From Haloarcula rara (GTDB taxonomy: Archaea > Halobacteriota > Halobacteria > Halobacteriales > Haloarculaceae): DNA of 64,000 nucleotides. Under the pieces are notes generated by a model that ran no database searches, was not told the DNA's origin, and was given only the letters and a program-made list of their open reading frames with translations. Below, one piece after another: positions 35,083 through 45,273 of this stretch. How positions within the stretch are numbered: the first letter of the stretch is position 1; every line of letters starts with the position of its first letter. The stretch lies in the NCBI RefSeq assembly GCF_029338235.1, contig NZ_CP119785.1, positions 2,970,614 to 3,034,613 on the forward strand, read 5' to 3'. A program made the position numbers and the translations under genes.

Positions 35083-35571
35083 ATGTTTCTCACCATCGAC
35101 ACCGGGCTGGTGGTCCTCGCGTTCCTCTTGCTCGTGGCCGGGGTCGTCGGCAGTCTGGTCCCGCAGGTCCCGGGCGCCCTGCTCTCCCTCGTCGGCGTCT
35201 TCACCTACTGGTACGCGACCGGCGAGCCCGGGCTCGGGCTGCTGGTCGCGCTCGTCCTCGTCGGCGTCCTGACCTGGGTCGTGGACTGGTTTGGCGGGGC
35301 TATCGCGGCCCGCGCCGGCGGGGCCTCGAACACGACGGCACTGCTCGCGGGCGTGGTCGCGCTGGTGCTGTTCTTCCTGACCGGCCCGCTGGGCATCATT
35401 CTCGGCGTCGCCGCGACGGTCTTTGCCGTCGAGTTCTACCGGCAGCAGGACGCCCGGCAGGGACTGAAAGCCGCCCTCGTCACGACCGCCGGGATGCTGG
35501 CCTCGAGCGTCGCGCAGGCGCTGCTGACCGGCTCGATACTGCTCGCGATGTTGGGCGTCGCGCTGCTATGA
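35083..35571 (+). CDS. DUF456 family membrane protein
   Basis: 162 aa with four or five helices. LLLVAGVVGSLVPQVPGALLSL with VGVLTWVVDWFGGAIAARAGGAS is the DUF456 signature, and GPLGIILGVAATVFAVEFYRQ follows. Members occur widely in archaea and bacteria without known function. The gene starts 8 bases after tmcA and its TGA overlaps the next ATG, so it is in the same transcription unit. Confidence 0.9.
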   Translation: MFLTIDTGLVVLAFLLLVAGVVGSLVPQVPGALLSLVGVFTYWYATGEPGLGLLVALVLVGVLTWVVDWFGGAIAARAGGASNTTALLAGVVALVLFFLTGPLGIILGVAATVFAVEFYRQQDARQGLKAALVTTAGMLASSVAQALLTGSILLAMLGVALL

Positions 35572-35744
35572 CGACCTGCGACGCAGACGGCTGTGAGCGA
35601 ACCGCGGCGGTGCGACTCCGGATTCCGTGGACCGACGACCGGCTGGTCTGTCCGGCCCACGCACGCGGTCCCGCGACCGAGGACGGCGTGGTCCCGGAGC
35701 CGCTGTCGGGCCGCGAGGGCGAGTGGCCTCACAGTAGCCATTGA
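35568..35744 (+). CDS. Small putative zinc-binding protein (58 aa)
   Basis: ATG 35568 overlaps the DUF456 stop (ATGA). MTTCDADGCERTAAVRLRIP and LVCPAHARGPATED show a C-x4-C...C-x2-H ligand set like a degenerate zinc finger. It ends at TGA 35742. Similar CxxxxC...CxxH mini-proteins accompany other genes in haloarchaea. The overlap and ordered cysteines are the reason to call it; function unknown. Confidence 0.6.
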   Translation: MTTCDADGCERTAAVRLRIPWTDDRLVCPAHARGPATEDGVVPEPLSGREGEWPHSSH

Positions 35745-35798
35745 AATCCAATGCACACCCGATCGCACGACGGTAGTGCGATCGGTGTGTAAATCGTT

Positions 35799-36542
35799 TC
35801 AATTGTTACTGTGGAGCTCGCGGGCCAACATCACCTCGTCGGCGTACTCGTCGCCGAGTTTGTAGTGATCCGCCCGGACCGCTTCGGTCTCCCAGCCGTG
35901 GGCCTCCAGGAACTCGATTGCCGCTTCGTTCGTCGAGGGAACGGAGTTGTAGAGCTTCTCAGTGCCCCGCTGGGCCGCCCACTCCGTGCCACGCTCTAGC
36001 AACCGACTGCCGATGCCCTGGCCGCGGTACTGGGCGAGGACGCCCACCGTGAGTTCGGCCGTGTGGCTGAGCTTCGTCGTTTCGGGCCGTTCCAGATGGA
36101 CCCAGCCCACCACGTCCCCGCCCACGGTGGCGACGAAGAAGATGCGCGACTCCACGTCGTTGTGGCGCATGATGACGCCCTCGCTGTCGACGATGTCCGC
36201 GACCGTCTCGGCGTCGACGTACTCCCCGCTCCCGATGGCCGCTCGAATCGCCCCGACCAGTCCGTCGAGGTCTTCCTGCCGGGCCTGCCGGATGGTGAAC
36301 TCCGCTTGCGCCGTCTCGTAGGAGTGGGTCTCCGTGTCCTCGTAGGCGATACGCAGCTCGTCCGCCTCGCGTGTCACCATCCCCTTGCGCCTGAGAATGA
36401 CGAGGTGGTGGCCGAAGGGATGCTGTTCCATGCCCAGCGCCCGGCGAACCTGCTCGGCATCGACAGTTCCGCGTGACTCGACGTACTCGTATATCTCCCG
36501 CCTGTCCGGGTGGTCGAACCGCAGTGGCTCGGTGAGTTCCAT
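35799..36542 (-). CDS. HTH domain fused to GNAT acetyltransferase
   Basis: 247 aa from ATG 36542. Residues about 8-65 form a winged-helix-like domain (REIYEYVESRGTVDAEQVRRAL, PFGHHLVILRRKGMVTREAD). From about 82 a full GNAT domain follows: FTIRQARQEDLDGLVGAIR, LTVGVLAQYRGQGIGSRLLE and YNSVPSTNEAAIEFLEAHGWE. The combination suggests a regulator that acetylates, or an acetyltransferase tethered to DNA. Haloarchaea have several such fusions; substrates are not known to me. Confidence 0.88.
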   Translation of the reverse strand: MELTEPLRFDHPDRREIYEYVESRGTVDAEQVRRALGMEQHPFGHHLVILRRKGMVTREADELRIAYEDTETHSYETAQAEFTIRQARQEDLDGLVGAIRAAIGSGEYVDAETVADIVDSEGVIMRHNDVESRIFFVATVGGDVVGWVHLERPETTKLSHTAELTVGVLAQYRGQGIGSRLLERGTEWAAQRGTEKLYNSVPSTNEAAIEFLEAHGWETEAVRADHYKLGDEYADEVMLARELHSNN

Positions 36543-36619
36543 GCTCCACGGTACCACGCCCCAATACGTCAAAGGTTATCGCGGACACCGTGCGAGGTTG
36601 TTCCCAGGTGGCTCCCCCG

Positions 36620-36979
36620 CTATCGGTCCGGGACGCCGGTGAGTACCGCGGCCACGTCTCCGATATCGCGGGTGTCGACCAGCAGCTCCGCGGCGGTTCG
36701 GACCGGATACGTCCCATCGAGGTCGACGCCGTAGCAGGCGCCGTACAGCGAGAGCCATCGGTCAAGCGCCGTTTCGAGTCGCTCGAACTCTGCCTCGTCG
36801 AAGCGGTGCCAGGCGTCGCCAGTGCGGGCCTCACAGTAGAGGGCGACCGTCGGGCCGACGCCCCGCCGGAGGAGCTCCTCGGCGCGGGCCTCGTCGGGCG
36901 GGTCCGGGTCGAAGCCGTCGTCGGTCCGTTCCGCCCGGCGGTCCAGTTGTCGAACCCGGACCGAAATTGCCTTGCTCAC
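36620..36979 (-). CDS. Hypothetical 119-aa protein downstream of fixC
   Basis: MSKAISVRVRQLDRRAERTDD starts a soluble, acidic protein with a helix rich in Glu/Arg (EAEFERLETALDRWLSLYGACYGV) and a C-terminal VRTAAELLVDTRDIGDVAAVL. It begins 6 bases after the fixC stop on the same strand, so it is probably the last gene of the fix operon. I do not recognise the family and see no metal or nucleotide motif. Confidence 0.65.
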   Translation of the reverse strand: MSKAISVRVRQLDRRAERTDDGFDPDPPDEARAEELLRRGVGPTVALYCEARTGDAWHRFDEAEFERLETALDRWLSLYGACYGVDLDGTYPVRTAAELLVDTRDIGDVAAVLTGVPDR

Positions 36980-36985
36980 GCCTGC

Positions 36986-38644
36986 TCACCCCTGGTCGAA
37001 GTCCACGCCCTTTCCGCCGGCGGGGTGTTCCCACTCGGTGTCGGCGACGACGGCGCAGGTGCCACACTCGACGCAGGGCTGGGTGTCGAGGCTGACGAGG
37101 TGTTCCTCGTGACCGTTGGTCCGGACCCGCTCGTCGCGGTAGCAGCCGCCGCCGAACTCCTTGGCGCTGACCGGGCAGGCGGTGACGGCCGTCCCCGAGG
37201 CCCCGAAGGAGTTGTCGACCAGCCGGATGTGTGGCTCGCCCACGTCGTAGGTCAACTCGCCGATGCGCTCGTCCAGTTCGGGCGGGTCGACGCGGCTCTC
37301 GGCATCGACGGCCTCACCCAGCTCCTCGCCGATGACGGTCGGGAGCATCACGTAGGGCAGTCCGGTATCGGGAACCATCGCGACGAGCCGGGGGGAGTTG
37401 TAGGCGCGTTCGAGGAGCCCGGGCGCCGCCCGCAGACCGAGCCGTCCCAGCGCGGAGTCGGCGACGGCGGTGGCGACCCTGTCCACGGCGTCTATCTCGC
37501 TGAGGCGACCGACCAGGTCGTAGCTACGGGGCCGCAGCTTCGCCATGACGCCCTCCTCGCGGAGTTTCCGCTCGTAGAACTCCCCTGCGCGGTGCGGGTC
37601 GCCCCGCGAGCGGGCGTCCGCGAACGCTTCGGCGGCGAGCGCCCCCGCCGAGACGGCGTGGTTCATCCCCTTGATGATGGGGCCCTGGGCCTGCATCTGG
37701 CCGGCCGCGTCACCCACCAGGACGAGTCGGTCATCGTGGGGCGATTCGTGGGCCACCTTCTTCGAGTCCGGCACGAGCTTGGCGCTGTACTCGCGCTCGC
37801 GGTACTCCTCGCCGAGCCACTGGGCCAGCAGGGGATGAGTGAGCAGTGCGTCCAGCAGTTCCTGCGGTTCTGCGCGCTCGTCGGCCAGCGAGTCGAGGTG
37901 GAAGACGGTCCCGATAGAGAGCGACTCCCGGTTGGTGTAGAGGAACCCCCCGCCCCGCACGCCGTCGAAGAGGTCGCCCGAGAACAGGTGGGCCTCGCCC
38001 TCGTCGGGGTCGATGTCGAAGCGGTCGTCGAGGACCGCGGGGTCCATGTCGACGACGGCTTTCACGCCCTGGAACCACTCCGCGGGGTCGTCCCAGTCCA
38101 TCAGGCCGGCGTCCCGGGCCAGCTCCGAGTTGACGCCGTCGGCGGCGACGATAAGGTCCGCTTCGATGGGCGCTAACTCCTCGGTCCGGACGCCGACGAT
38201 TTCGCCGTTCTCTCGCAGGAGCCCAGTGACGTGTATCTCGGTCAGCAGCCCGCCGCCGGTCTCGCGGGTGCGCTCGTGGACGCGCTCGGCCAGCCACGAG
38301 TCCATCGGCCGCCGGAGCACTGAGTCGGCCCAGGCGGTGTCGTGGTGGTGCAACTCGCCGATGTCGAACGTCTTCACCCGGTCGCCGGCGACGTTATGGA
38401 TGTAGTTGTCAGTGACCGGCCGCTCGGTGGCCTGCTCGCGGAAGCCGGGGAAGAGGCTCTCGATGGTGTAGGGCGCGCTCTCCTCGGCGTAGATAACACC
38501 GCCCGAGACGTTCTTCGAACCGGCGTCGACACCGCGCTCCAGCACGAGCGTCTCGACGCCGTTTCGGGCCAGCGCGGCGGCCGCGGCGGCGCCGCCGGGC
38601 CCACAGCCGACGACGACGGCCTCGTATCGCTCGTGCTCAGTCAT
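36986..38644 (-). CDS. fixC: Electron-transfer flavoprotein:quinone oxidoreductase FixC with fused FixX ferredoxin domain
   Basis: 552 aa. The FAD-binding start is VVVGCGPGGAAAAAALARNG; GGVIYAEESAPY, LIVAADGVNSELARDAGL and LVLVGDAAGQMQAQGPIIKGM are FixC blocks. The last 85 residues form a FixX-like ferredoxin, with TACPVSAKEFGGGCYRDERV and PCVECGTCAVVADTEWEHP ligating one 4Fe-4S cluster. In other organisms these are separate fixC and fixX genes. It passes electrons from the FixAB flavoprotein to menaquinone. The start overlaps fixB by 8 bases. Confidence 0.92.
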   Translation of the reverse strand: MTEHERYEAVVVGCGPGGAAAAAALARNGVETLVLERGVDAGSKNVSGGVIYAEESAPYTIESLFPGFREQATERPVTDNYIHNVAGDRVKTFDIGELHHHDTAWADSVLRRPMDSWLAERVHERTRETGGGLLTEIHVTGLLRENGEIVGVRTEELAPIEADLIVAADGVNSELARDAGLMDWDDPAEWFQGVKAVVDMDPAVLDDRFDIDPDEGEAHLFSGDLFDGVRGGGFLYTNRESLSIGTVFHLDSLADERAEPQELLDALLTHPLLAQWLGEEYREREYSAKLVPDSKKVAHESPHDDRLVLVGDAAGQMQAQGPIIKGMNHAVSAGALAAEAFADARSRGDPHRAGEFYERKLREEGVMAKLRPRSYDLVGRLSEIDAVDRVATAVADSALGRLGLRAAPGLLERAYNSPRLVAMVPDTGLPYVMLPTVIGEELGEAVDAESRVDPPELDERIGELTYDVGEPHIRLVDNSFGASGTAVTACPVSAKEFGGGCYRDERVRTNGHEEHLVSLDTQPCVECGTCAVVADTEWEHPAGGKGVDFDQG

Positions 38645-40289
38645 CGCTGGCCTCCATGACCGGGGCCAGTCGCCCCGCTTCGACGGCCTCGGTGAGTCTG
38701 GGCAACACCTCGAAGAGGTCGCCCTCGATTACGTAGTCCGAGAAGTCCCGGATGTCCGCGTCGGGGTCGGTGTTGACCGCGATGATGGTGTCTGCCTCGT
38801 CACAGCCCACTTTGTGCTGGATGGCCCCCGAGATACCGGCGGCAATGTAGATATCGGGCTCGACGACCTGGCCGGACTCGCCTATCTGGCGCTCCTCGGT
38901 GACGTAGTCCTCGACGTGGCTCTCGAAGGCGTACGAGGAGGTGATGACGCCACGGGAGAGCCCGAGGTCGGCGTCGTCGAAGGCGTCCACGAGGTCCAGC
39001 GCGAGTTCGACACCCCGCGTCGGGTCGTCCGCGATGCCCCGGCCGACAGCGACGACGACGTCGTTGCCCGCGAGGTCGACGCCACCCGTCAGCCGCTCGA
39101 CGTCGGTCACGTCGACGGTGAACCAGCCGTCGTCCAGTGCCATCTCGTACTCGACGACCTCGGCTTCGCGGTCGGGGTCGGGGTCTGGAACCGGGAAACT
39201 CCCCGGGATGACGCTCGCGCCCTGCGGGTGGAAGTCCCGGTCCGGTTTGTCGATACACAGAATCGTCGAGTACTCGAATCCGGAGAAGTCCGGTCGCTTC
39301 ATATGTAGTACCCGGTCGAACTCCTTCTTCTCGCCCGCCTGACCGACTTTCGCCGGGTTGGATATCACTTCGCTCTCGATGTACAGCCCGGAGCAGTCCG
39401 ACGCCAGCCCGGAGTCCAGCGCCCCCTGAACCAGCGCCGAGAGGTCCCGGCCGTTGTTGGTCGCCGGGAACAGCGTGTACCGGGGTTCGTGGTAGTCCTT
39501 CCAGCCGACGGTCTCGTGGCCCTCGCTGGCCAGCTCCCCGCCGGCACGCATCATATCGACCACGATTTCGGTGTATGGCGTGTGTCGGAACCGCTCCAAT
39601 CGACTGTCTTCGTGATAGACCACTAGGTCCGCGCCGCAGGCGATTACCTCGTCGACGTAGTCGCTCGCGTCGGCGCCGACGAGGACCGCCACGACCCGCT
39701 CAGAGCTGTTGTATCTCTCGTTGTAGTCGTCCATCAGCTCGCGGGCCTTCCCCAGCATCTCGCTGGAGACCTCGGCGAGGGCGCCGGCCTGCGTCTCACA
39801 GTACACCCACATATCGCGGTAGTCGCCGCCGATGGTCCCCTCGACCCACTGCTTCTCGTTGGTCGGGTGGTCGAGTTCGGGATACTTCTCCTCGGGCGGG
39901 ACGGTATCGACGGGTTCCTCGTGTGCTTCGCTGCCTTCGAGGGAGTCGATACGGCCCTCAATTTGGGTGATTGCACTGGCGCGGTCTGGGCCCGACAGCT
40001 CCCGTTCGAGGATATCGCGCAACACGTCCGCGTCGTCTATGCTCCTGACCATGTTGGCGACGTCCGCGACCGAGCGTTCGGCGAGGTCGACGGTCTCGGG
40101 ATCCAGGTCCTCGTCATCGTCCCCGGATACCTTCTCGATTCGGTCCTCGATGAGCGTCTCGACCGGCGGCCGACCGTCGCCCTCCCGTTCGAGTTCGAGC
40201 ATCGCCCGGAGTTCGTCGGGGTCCTCGATTTCCTTCAGCTTCGGTCCCAGGTCGGCTATCTCGTACTCGCGTGGGTCCAGTTCGGGCAT
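38637..40289 (-). CDS. fixB: Electron-transfer flavoprotein alpha subunit FixB with N-terminal extension
   Basis: 550 aa, against about 320 for a typical alpha subunit. The ETF core is at about 160-545: VLVGADASDYVDEVIACGADLVV, the FAD motif SRGVITSSYAFE, and GQVVEPDIYIAAGISGAIQH with DEADTIIAVNTDPDADI. The first 150 residues are extra and contain two similar helical units, DPDELRAMLELEREGDGRP...LIEDRIEKV and DADVLRDILERELSGPDRA...QIEGRID. Partner of FixA; two bases separate the genes. Confidence 0.92.
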   Translation of the reverse strand: MPELDPREYEIADLGPKLKEIEDPDELRAMLELEREGDGRPPVETLIEDRIEKVSGDDDEDLDPETVDLAERSVADVANMVRSIDDADVLRDILERELSGPDRASAITQIEGRIDSLEGSEAHEEPVDTVPPEEKYPELDHPTNEKQWVEGTIGGDYRDMWVYCETQAGALAEVSSEMLGKARELMDDYNERYNSSERVVAVLVGADASDYVDEVIACGADLVVYHEDSRLERFRHTPYTEIVVDMMRAGGELASEGHETVGWKDYHEPRYTLFPATNNGRDLSALVQGALDSGLASDCSGLYIESEVISNPAKVGQAGEKKEFDRVLHMKRPDFSGFEYSTILCIDKPDRDFHPQGASVIPGSFPVPDPDPDREAEVVEYEMALDDGWFTVDVTDVERLTGGVDLAGNDVVVAVGRGIADDPTRGVELALDLVDAFDDADLGLSRGVITSSYAFESHVEDYVTEERQIGESGQVVEPDIYIAAGISGAIQHKVGCDEADTIIAVNTDPDADIRDFSDYVIEGDLFEVLPRLTEAVEAGRLAPVMEASDD

Positions 40290-40291
40290 CG

Positions 40292-41146
40292 TCAGTCACC
40301 CGCCGCGTACGGCGTGAGTTCGGAAAGGACCGGTTCGAGCTCGCTCGGCCGCGAGCCGTCGACCACCGTGGCGTCGCGCTCGGCGGGCGCCTTCGGGATA
40401 GGGTCCACCCCGGCGACGATGGTGGGCGAGCCGTCCAGCCCGATGTAGTCCGGGTCGAGGTTCAGGTCCTCGTGGTCCCACACCGTCAGGTGGTCTTCCA
40501 GGTTCCGGGCCCGCTGCTGTGTCGCATCCCGGAGGTCCTTGTGAGCCAGCCGATGGCTGGCCGTTCGATAGGTCGGCTCGAACTCCGGGTCGGCGACGAC
40601 GAAACACGGGAGCGGCGCCTCGACGGTCTCCACTTCGCTCGCGTCGCCGTCGACGAGTCGCTCCGCCCGGAGCCGACCGGCCGCTGCATCGACGTCGAGC
40701 GAGGTGACGTGGGTCACCAGCGGCCAGCCCAGACAGTAGGCGGTCTGGGGCCCGGTGTGGCCCGTCTCCCCGTCGGCGGTCTTGAACCCCGCGACGACGA
40801 GGTCAGGTGAGTCAGCGAGCCGCTGGAGGCCCGTGGCGACGGTCATCGCCGTCGCCCAGGTGTCCGCCGCGCCCATCTCCCGGTCCGAGAGGAGATAGCA
40901 ATCGTCGGCGTAGACGTCTTCCATCCCCTCCCGCAGCACGTCCTCGTACCCCGGCGGTCCCATGCTCATGAGCGAGACTGTCCCGCCCGTTCGCACCTTC
41001 GCCTGCAGCGCCGCCCGCAAGGCGGGCCTGTCGTTCGGGTTCATCACCGTCGGCGTCTTGCCGCGTTCGAGGTGGCCGTCCTCGTCGAAGGAGACCTGCT
41101 CCTCGCGGAAGTCGGGGACCCCTTTGGTCAGCACTACTGTGTTCAT
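40292..41146 (-). CDS. fixA: Electron-transfer flavoprotein beta subunit FixA
   Basis: 284 aa from ATG 41146 (MNTVVLTKGVPDFREEQVSF). ETF-beta blocks: MNPNDRPALRAALQAKVRTGG, VSLMSMGPPGYEDVLREGM, CYLLSDREMGAADTWATA, and VVAGFKTADGETGHTGPQTAYCLGWP with VTSLDV, the nucleotide/FAD interface. First gene of the fixA-fixB-fixCX operon, which probably carries electrons from dehydrogenases to quinone and may bifurcate electrons as in EtfABCX systems; bifurcation is inference. Confidence 0.92.
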   Translation of the reverse strand: MNTVVLTKGVPDFREEQVSFDEDGHLERGKTPTVMNPNDRPALRAALQAKVRTGGTVSLMSMGPPGYEDVLREGMEDVYADDCYLLSDREMGAADTWATAMTVATGLQRLADSPDLVVAGFKTADGETGHTGPQTAYCLGWPLVTHVTSLDVDAAAGRLRAERLVDGDASEVETVEAPLPCFVVADPEFEPTYRTASHRLAHKDLRDATQQRARNLEDHLTVWDHEDLNLDPDYIGLDGSPTIVAGVDPIPKAPAERDATVVDGSRPSELEPVLSELTPYAAGD

Positions 41147-41233
41147 TGGTATCACAACCCTCGGTAATGGGTATTACCGGGAGATGGCAATAAGCCTACA
41201 TTCGAATTACGTACCGAGAAGTAATGCGGACAA

Positions 41234-41285
41234 TCGTGGTAGCCGAGCGGTTAAAATCTCCACTGAGTGCAGTGGACTGACTGTG
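41234..41285 (+). other. tRNA-like 5' fragment (D-arm plus stem), not a complete tRNA
   Basis: GTGGTAGCCGAGCGGTTAAA resembles the position 6-25 region of archaeal class II tRNAs (Leu/Ser). It is followed by the hairpin TCCACT-GAGTGC-AGTGGA (41259-41276). No T-arm GTTC consensus or 3' acceptor half follows, so it is not a working tRNA. It sits between the fix operon and the accessory PQQ pair and could be a leftover of integration or a chance match. Confidence 0.3.
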
Positions 41286-41350
41286 TGCTCTATCCCTGGC
41301 TCCTCAAAAACTGGTGGTAGAGCTTTGTTCTTTAAATCCGATTAAACAAA

Positions 41351-41361
41351 GGTTTATTTAA
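41351..41361 (+). promoter_or_regulatory. TATA box of the PQQ/tail-anchor gene pair
   Basis: GGTTTATTTAA in an AT-rich stretch is centred about 29 bases before ATG 41385, the standard haloarchaeal leaderless spacing. No other promoter-like sequence lies closer. Confidence 0.6.
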
Positions 41362-41384
41362 TCACGAAATGGGTTCTATCTGTG

Positions 41385-43855
41385 ATGAGCAGGCTATCGT
41401 ATCTCTCCCGACGAGAAGTGCTCGCTTTGATGGGGGCGAGTACACTGACGCCGCTCGGTCGAGCTCAAAGTACAGGGACGGACAGCGATCGGTCGATAGG
41501 GTGGCCACAGCACCGAGGTGGGTCGAGACGATTACAGACCGTCGGAGGGACTTCGGCACCGATACGGGATCTCGAAACAGGCTGGTCGTATCCCCTCACC
41601 GAGGAGGAGAACGTACCGCACAATCGGGTTTCCGGATCTCTCGATTCGTCGACCCTGACGGCGCCAGCGGTGACGGACGAGGAAGTGTACGTCCAGCGAC
41701 CCGACGGCATCGCCGTGTATGACCTCCTGACTGCGTCCGAGAAGTGGTACAAGACCGACCTCGGGACAGTCGAACACACGCCCACTGTCGGCGACGACCA
41801 CGTGTATGTCTATGGGGACGAGTTGTACGCCCTCTCGCGAGACGACGGGAGCATCGTCTGGTCGAAAACAGTCACCGAGGTGGCCGAATACGATGAGAAC
41901 TCCCGCGGAGCTGAACCGAAATTCGGGAGTTATCCGACGGTCTACGGTGATCGGGTTTACGTAACGGTAGAGTATATCGTTGGAAACCCAGGTGGAGAGG
42001 TAATCGCCCTCGATACTGACGGGACGGTCCAATGGCGAGAGGACAGCCTATACAACCCCTACAGTATAGCAGTAAGCGACGACACGGTGGCGGTCCATTG
42101 GTGGATGAGCAAAGGGACTTTGAGCGAAGTCGGGACTGACACTGGGGACGCCTTCGAGCGTTCGTGGGCAGAGCTCATAATGGACCTCGGTCACACGATT
42201 AGCCTTTTTCAGGGGTCAGTCTTCCTTTCGAGCGACGATAAATGGTCCGCAGTGTCGAAGTCTGACGGGACTGTACTCGCCAACAACCACGACGAGTCTA
42301 CCTGGGGTTACACAGGAAACATCCACAGTGACATATCTTCGCCTGTTTTTCTGAACGACAACATGTATCTACTGTTTTATGGTGATGATAAGGACGACTT
42401 TTATCTCGAAGCGTGGGACCTGTCGGCTCGTGAGGGCGGCCAGCTGGCGTTTAGCGCCGACCTTCCCCTGCCGGCGGAAAACGGGGTCACTGAGGCGCGG
42501 TTGAGCGCGGCGAACGGCGTTATCTACGCGCAGTTCCTGACCGACGACATCTCCACCTACGATAACGAAAACGGGTGGGTGTTTACGCTCGACCCGACCG
42601 ACGGGACGGTCCAGGAGAAGTGGGAAAGCAGGGAGTTCATGAGTCGAGCCATCCCAGCCAGCCCGGGTCGACTCACGTTCCTCGAGAGTCACGGGACCGT
42701 CGGCGAGGACACCTCTCCTGTGCGACTCACGGTGCTCTCGGGGACACAGTCCTCGACCGACGACCCCCTCTCCGAGGAGGTGGTACAGGAACACTACTGC
42801 GATGCCGTTCGAACGCTACGAACCTTCGAGCGCGACACCGACGTGAGTTCGTCGACCGTGGCCGACCTGAGCGAGGCCCTGAAGAGCTATCGGGACGACC
42901 CCGGGATACCGAACACGGAGCGGCGGGAGCTACTGGATCGGTCGAAGTGGGCGATGGAATCGTATCTCCACGGCCGTTCGCTCATCGGGGACCCGCCGCT
43001 GGACGGCGACATTACCGCGCCGGAGGGGTGCTCCGGTGGCGCTATCGAACTGCCACACTCGGAGTTCAACGTTCTGAAGACGACGCTGGAACTGCTGGTG
43101 GCGATCGTGTTACAGACCAAGCTGATCGAAAAGATTACCGATAACATCTCGGCCGGCCTCGGGAAACGCATCGACGACCGACTCAACGATGTCGTAACCA
43201 GATCTCATGATGCTATAAAAGAGGTGTCGGAACCGCTCGCCGAGGAGTTATCTGGCGGGCTGGTCAGCTACACGCAAATCTTATACGAGGCTCTGGTCGA
43301 TATCGCCAACGGCGAAGACATCGACGACCAGGGAGAGGTCGAGAACACGCTGCAAGGGGACGCAGCGGACAAGTTCGATTCGATCGTGGCCCAGTTCGCC
43401 GGGGACCTGATGGAGACGGCCGCGTTCACCGAAATCATGAACAACGCCGACGAGAAACTGGAGGAAATCCGGACGTCACTGTCGCCCGAAACTGTCGGTG
43501 GTTTGGATGGGGGGTACACCGGGGCCGGGCTCGGCTACCAACACGCCCGCGACGAGATGGTCGAGATAGCCACTACGGTCCACGAGCAGCTCGAGGTTAT
43601 CAAAGAGACGCTTACTGATCTGGACTTCTTCGGTTCGATACTGGCGATTCTGGACTTCCTCAACGACGACGAGGACATTCAAATCGAAGACATCGCTGGA
43701 CTGATCGAGCCGATTTATTCGGCCCATTTCGCGTACGCACAGCGCGTACTGGCGCGTTCAGGCTTCGAACTCGGTGTTGCCGGTGTGCTTGACATCGCAG
43801 AGTACAGTCAGAGCGGTCTGGATAGTGCTATAGCCGGAACCCCACTGCCAAACCA

Positions 43856-43859
<4 letters not shown>
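41385..43859 (+). CDS. Large Tat-exported PQQ-like propeller protein with unknown C-terminal helical domain
   Basis: 824 aa. MSRLSYLSRREVLALMGAS is a twin-arginine signal without a lipobox. Residues about 70-470 are PQQ-like blades (VYVQRPDGIAVYDLLTASEKW, VYVYGDELYALSRDDGSIVW, VIALDTDGTVQW). From about 480 on is a mostly helical part with a hydrophobic stretch (LLVAIVLQTKLIEKITDNIS, about 569) and many acidic/amphipathic helices. I know no match for the C-terminal half. Codon use is less GC-biased than its neighbours, suggesting transferred or accessory DNA. Its stop overlaps the next ATG (ATGA), so the two products probably work together. Confidence 0.75.
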
Positions 43860-45159
<1,300 letters not shown>

Positions 45160-45266
45160 TTAGTTACAACTATTTATCACATGATATATTTTAATACCAG
45201 TTACAAATTTTTAAGACCGGAACTTTTTAATCTACCTGAGATTACTATTATATCGTTCGAGTGGGT
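45160..45266 (+). promoter_or_regulatory. AT-rich promoter region of the TFB gene
   Basis: About 100 bases of very AT-rich sequence, including AACTATTTATCA, GATATATTTTAATACC, TTTTTAAGACC and CTTTTTAATC, sit between the divergent ferredoxin and TFB genes. Several alternative TATA boxes are possible; the one near 45240-45250 (ATTACTATTATAT) is best placed for ATG 45274. The contrast with the surrounding GC-rich DNA is the sharpest in the window. Confidence 0.5.
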
Positions 45267-45273
45267 GTGAAAA

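Noticed and set aside
36590..38176. 528-codon frame antisense to fixC
   Set aside because: It lies across fixC and the 119-aa gene, and the composition is that of reverse-complement shadow.
41234..41320. Complete tRNA gene
   Set aside because: Only a D-arm-like stretch and one stem are present; no T-arm or acceptor 3' half, so it is not called as a tRNA.
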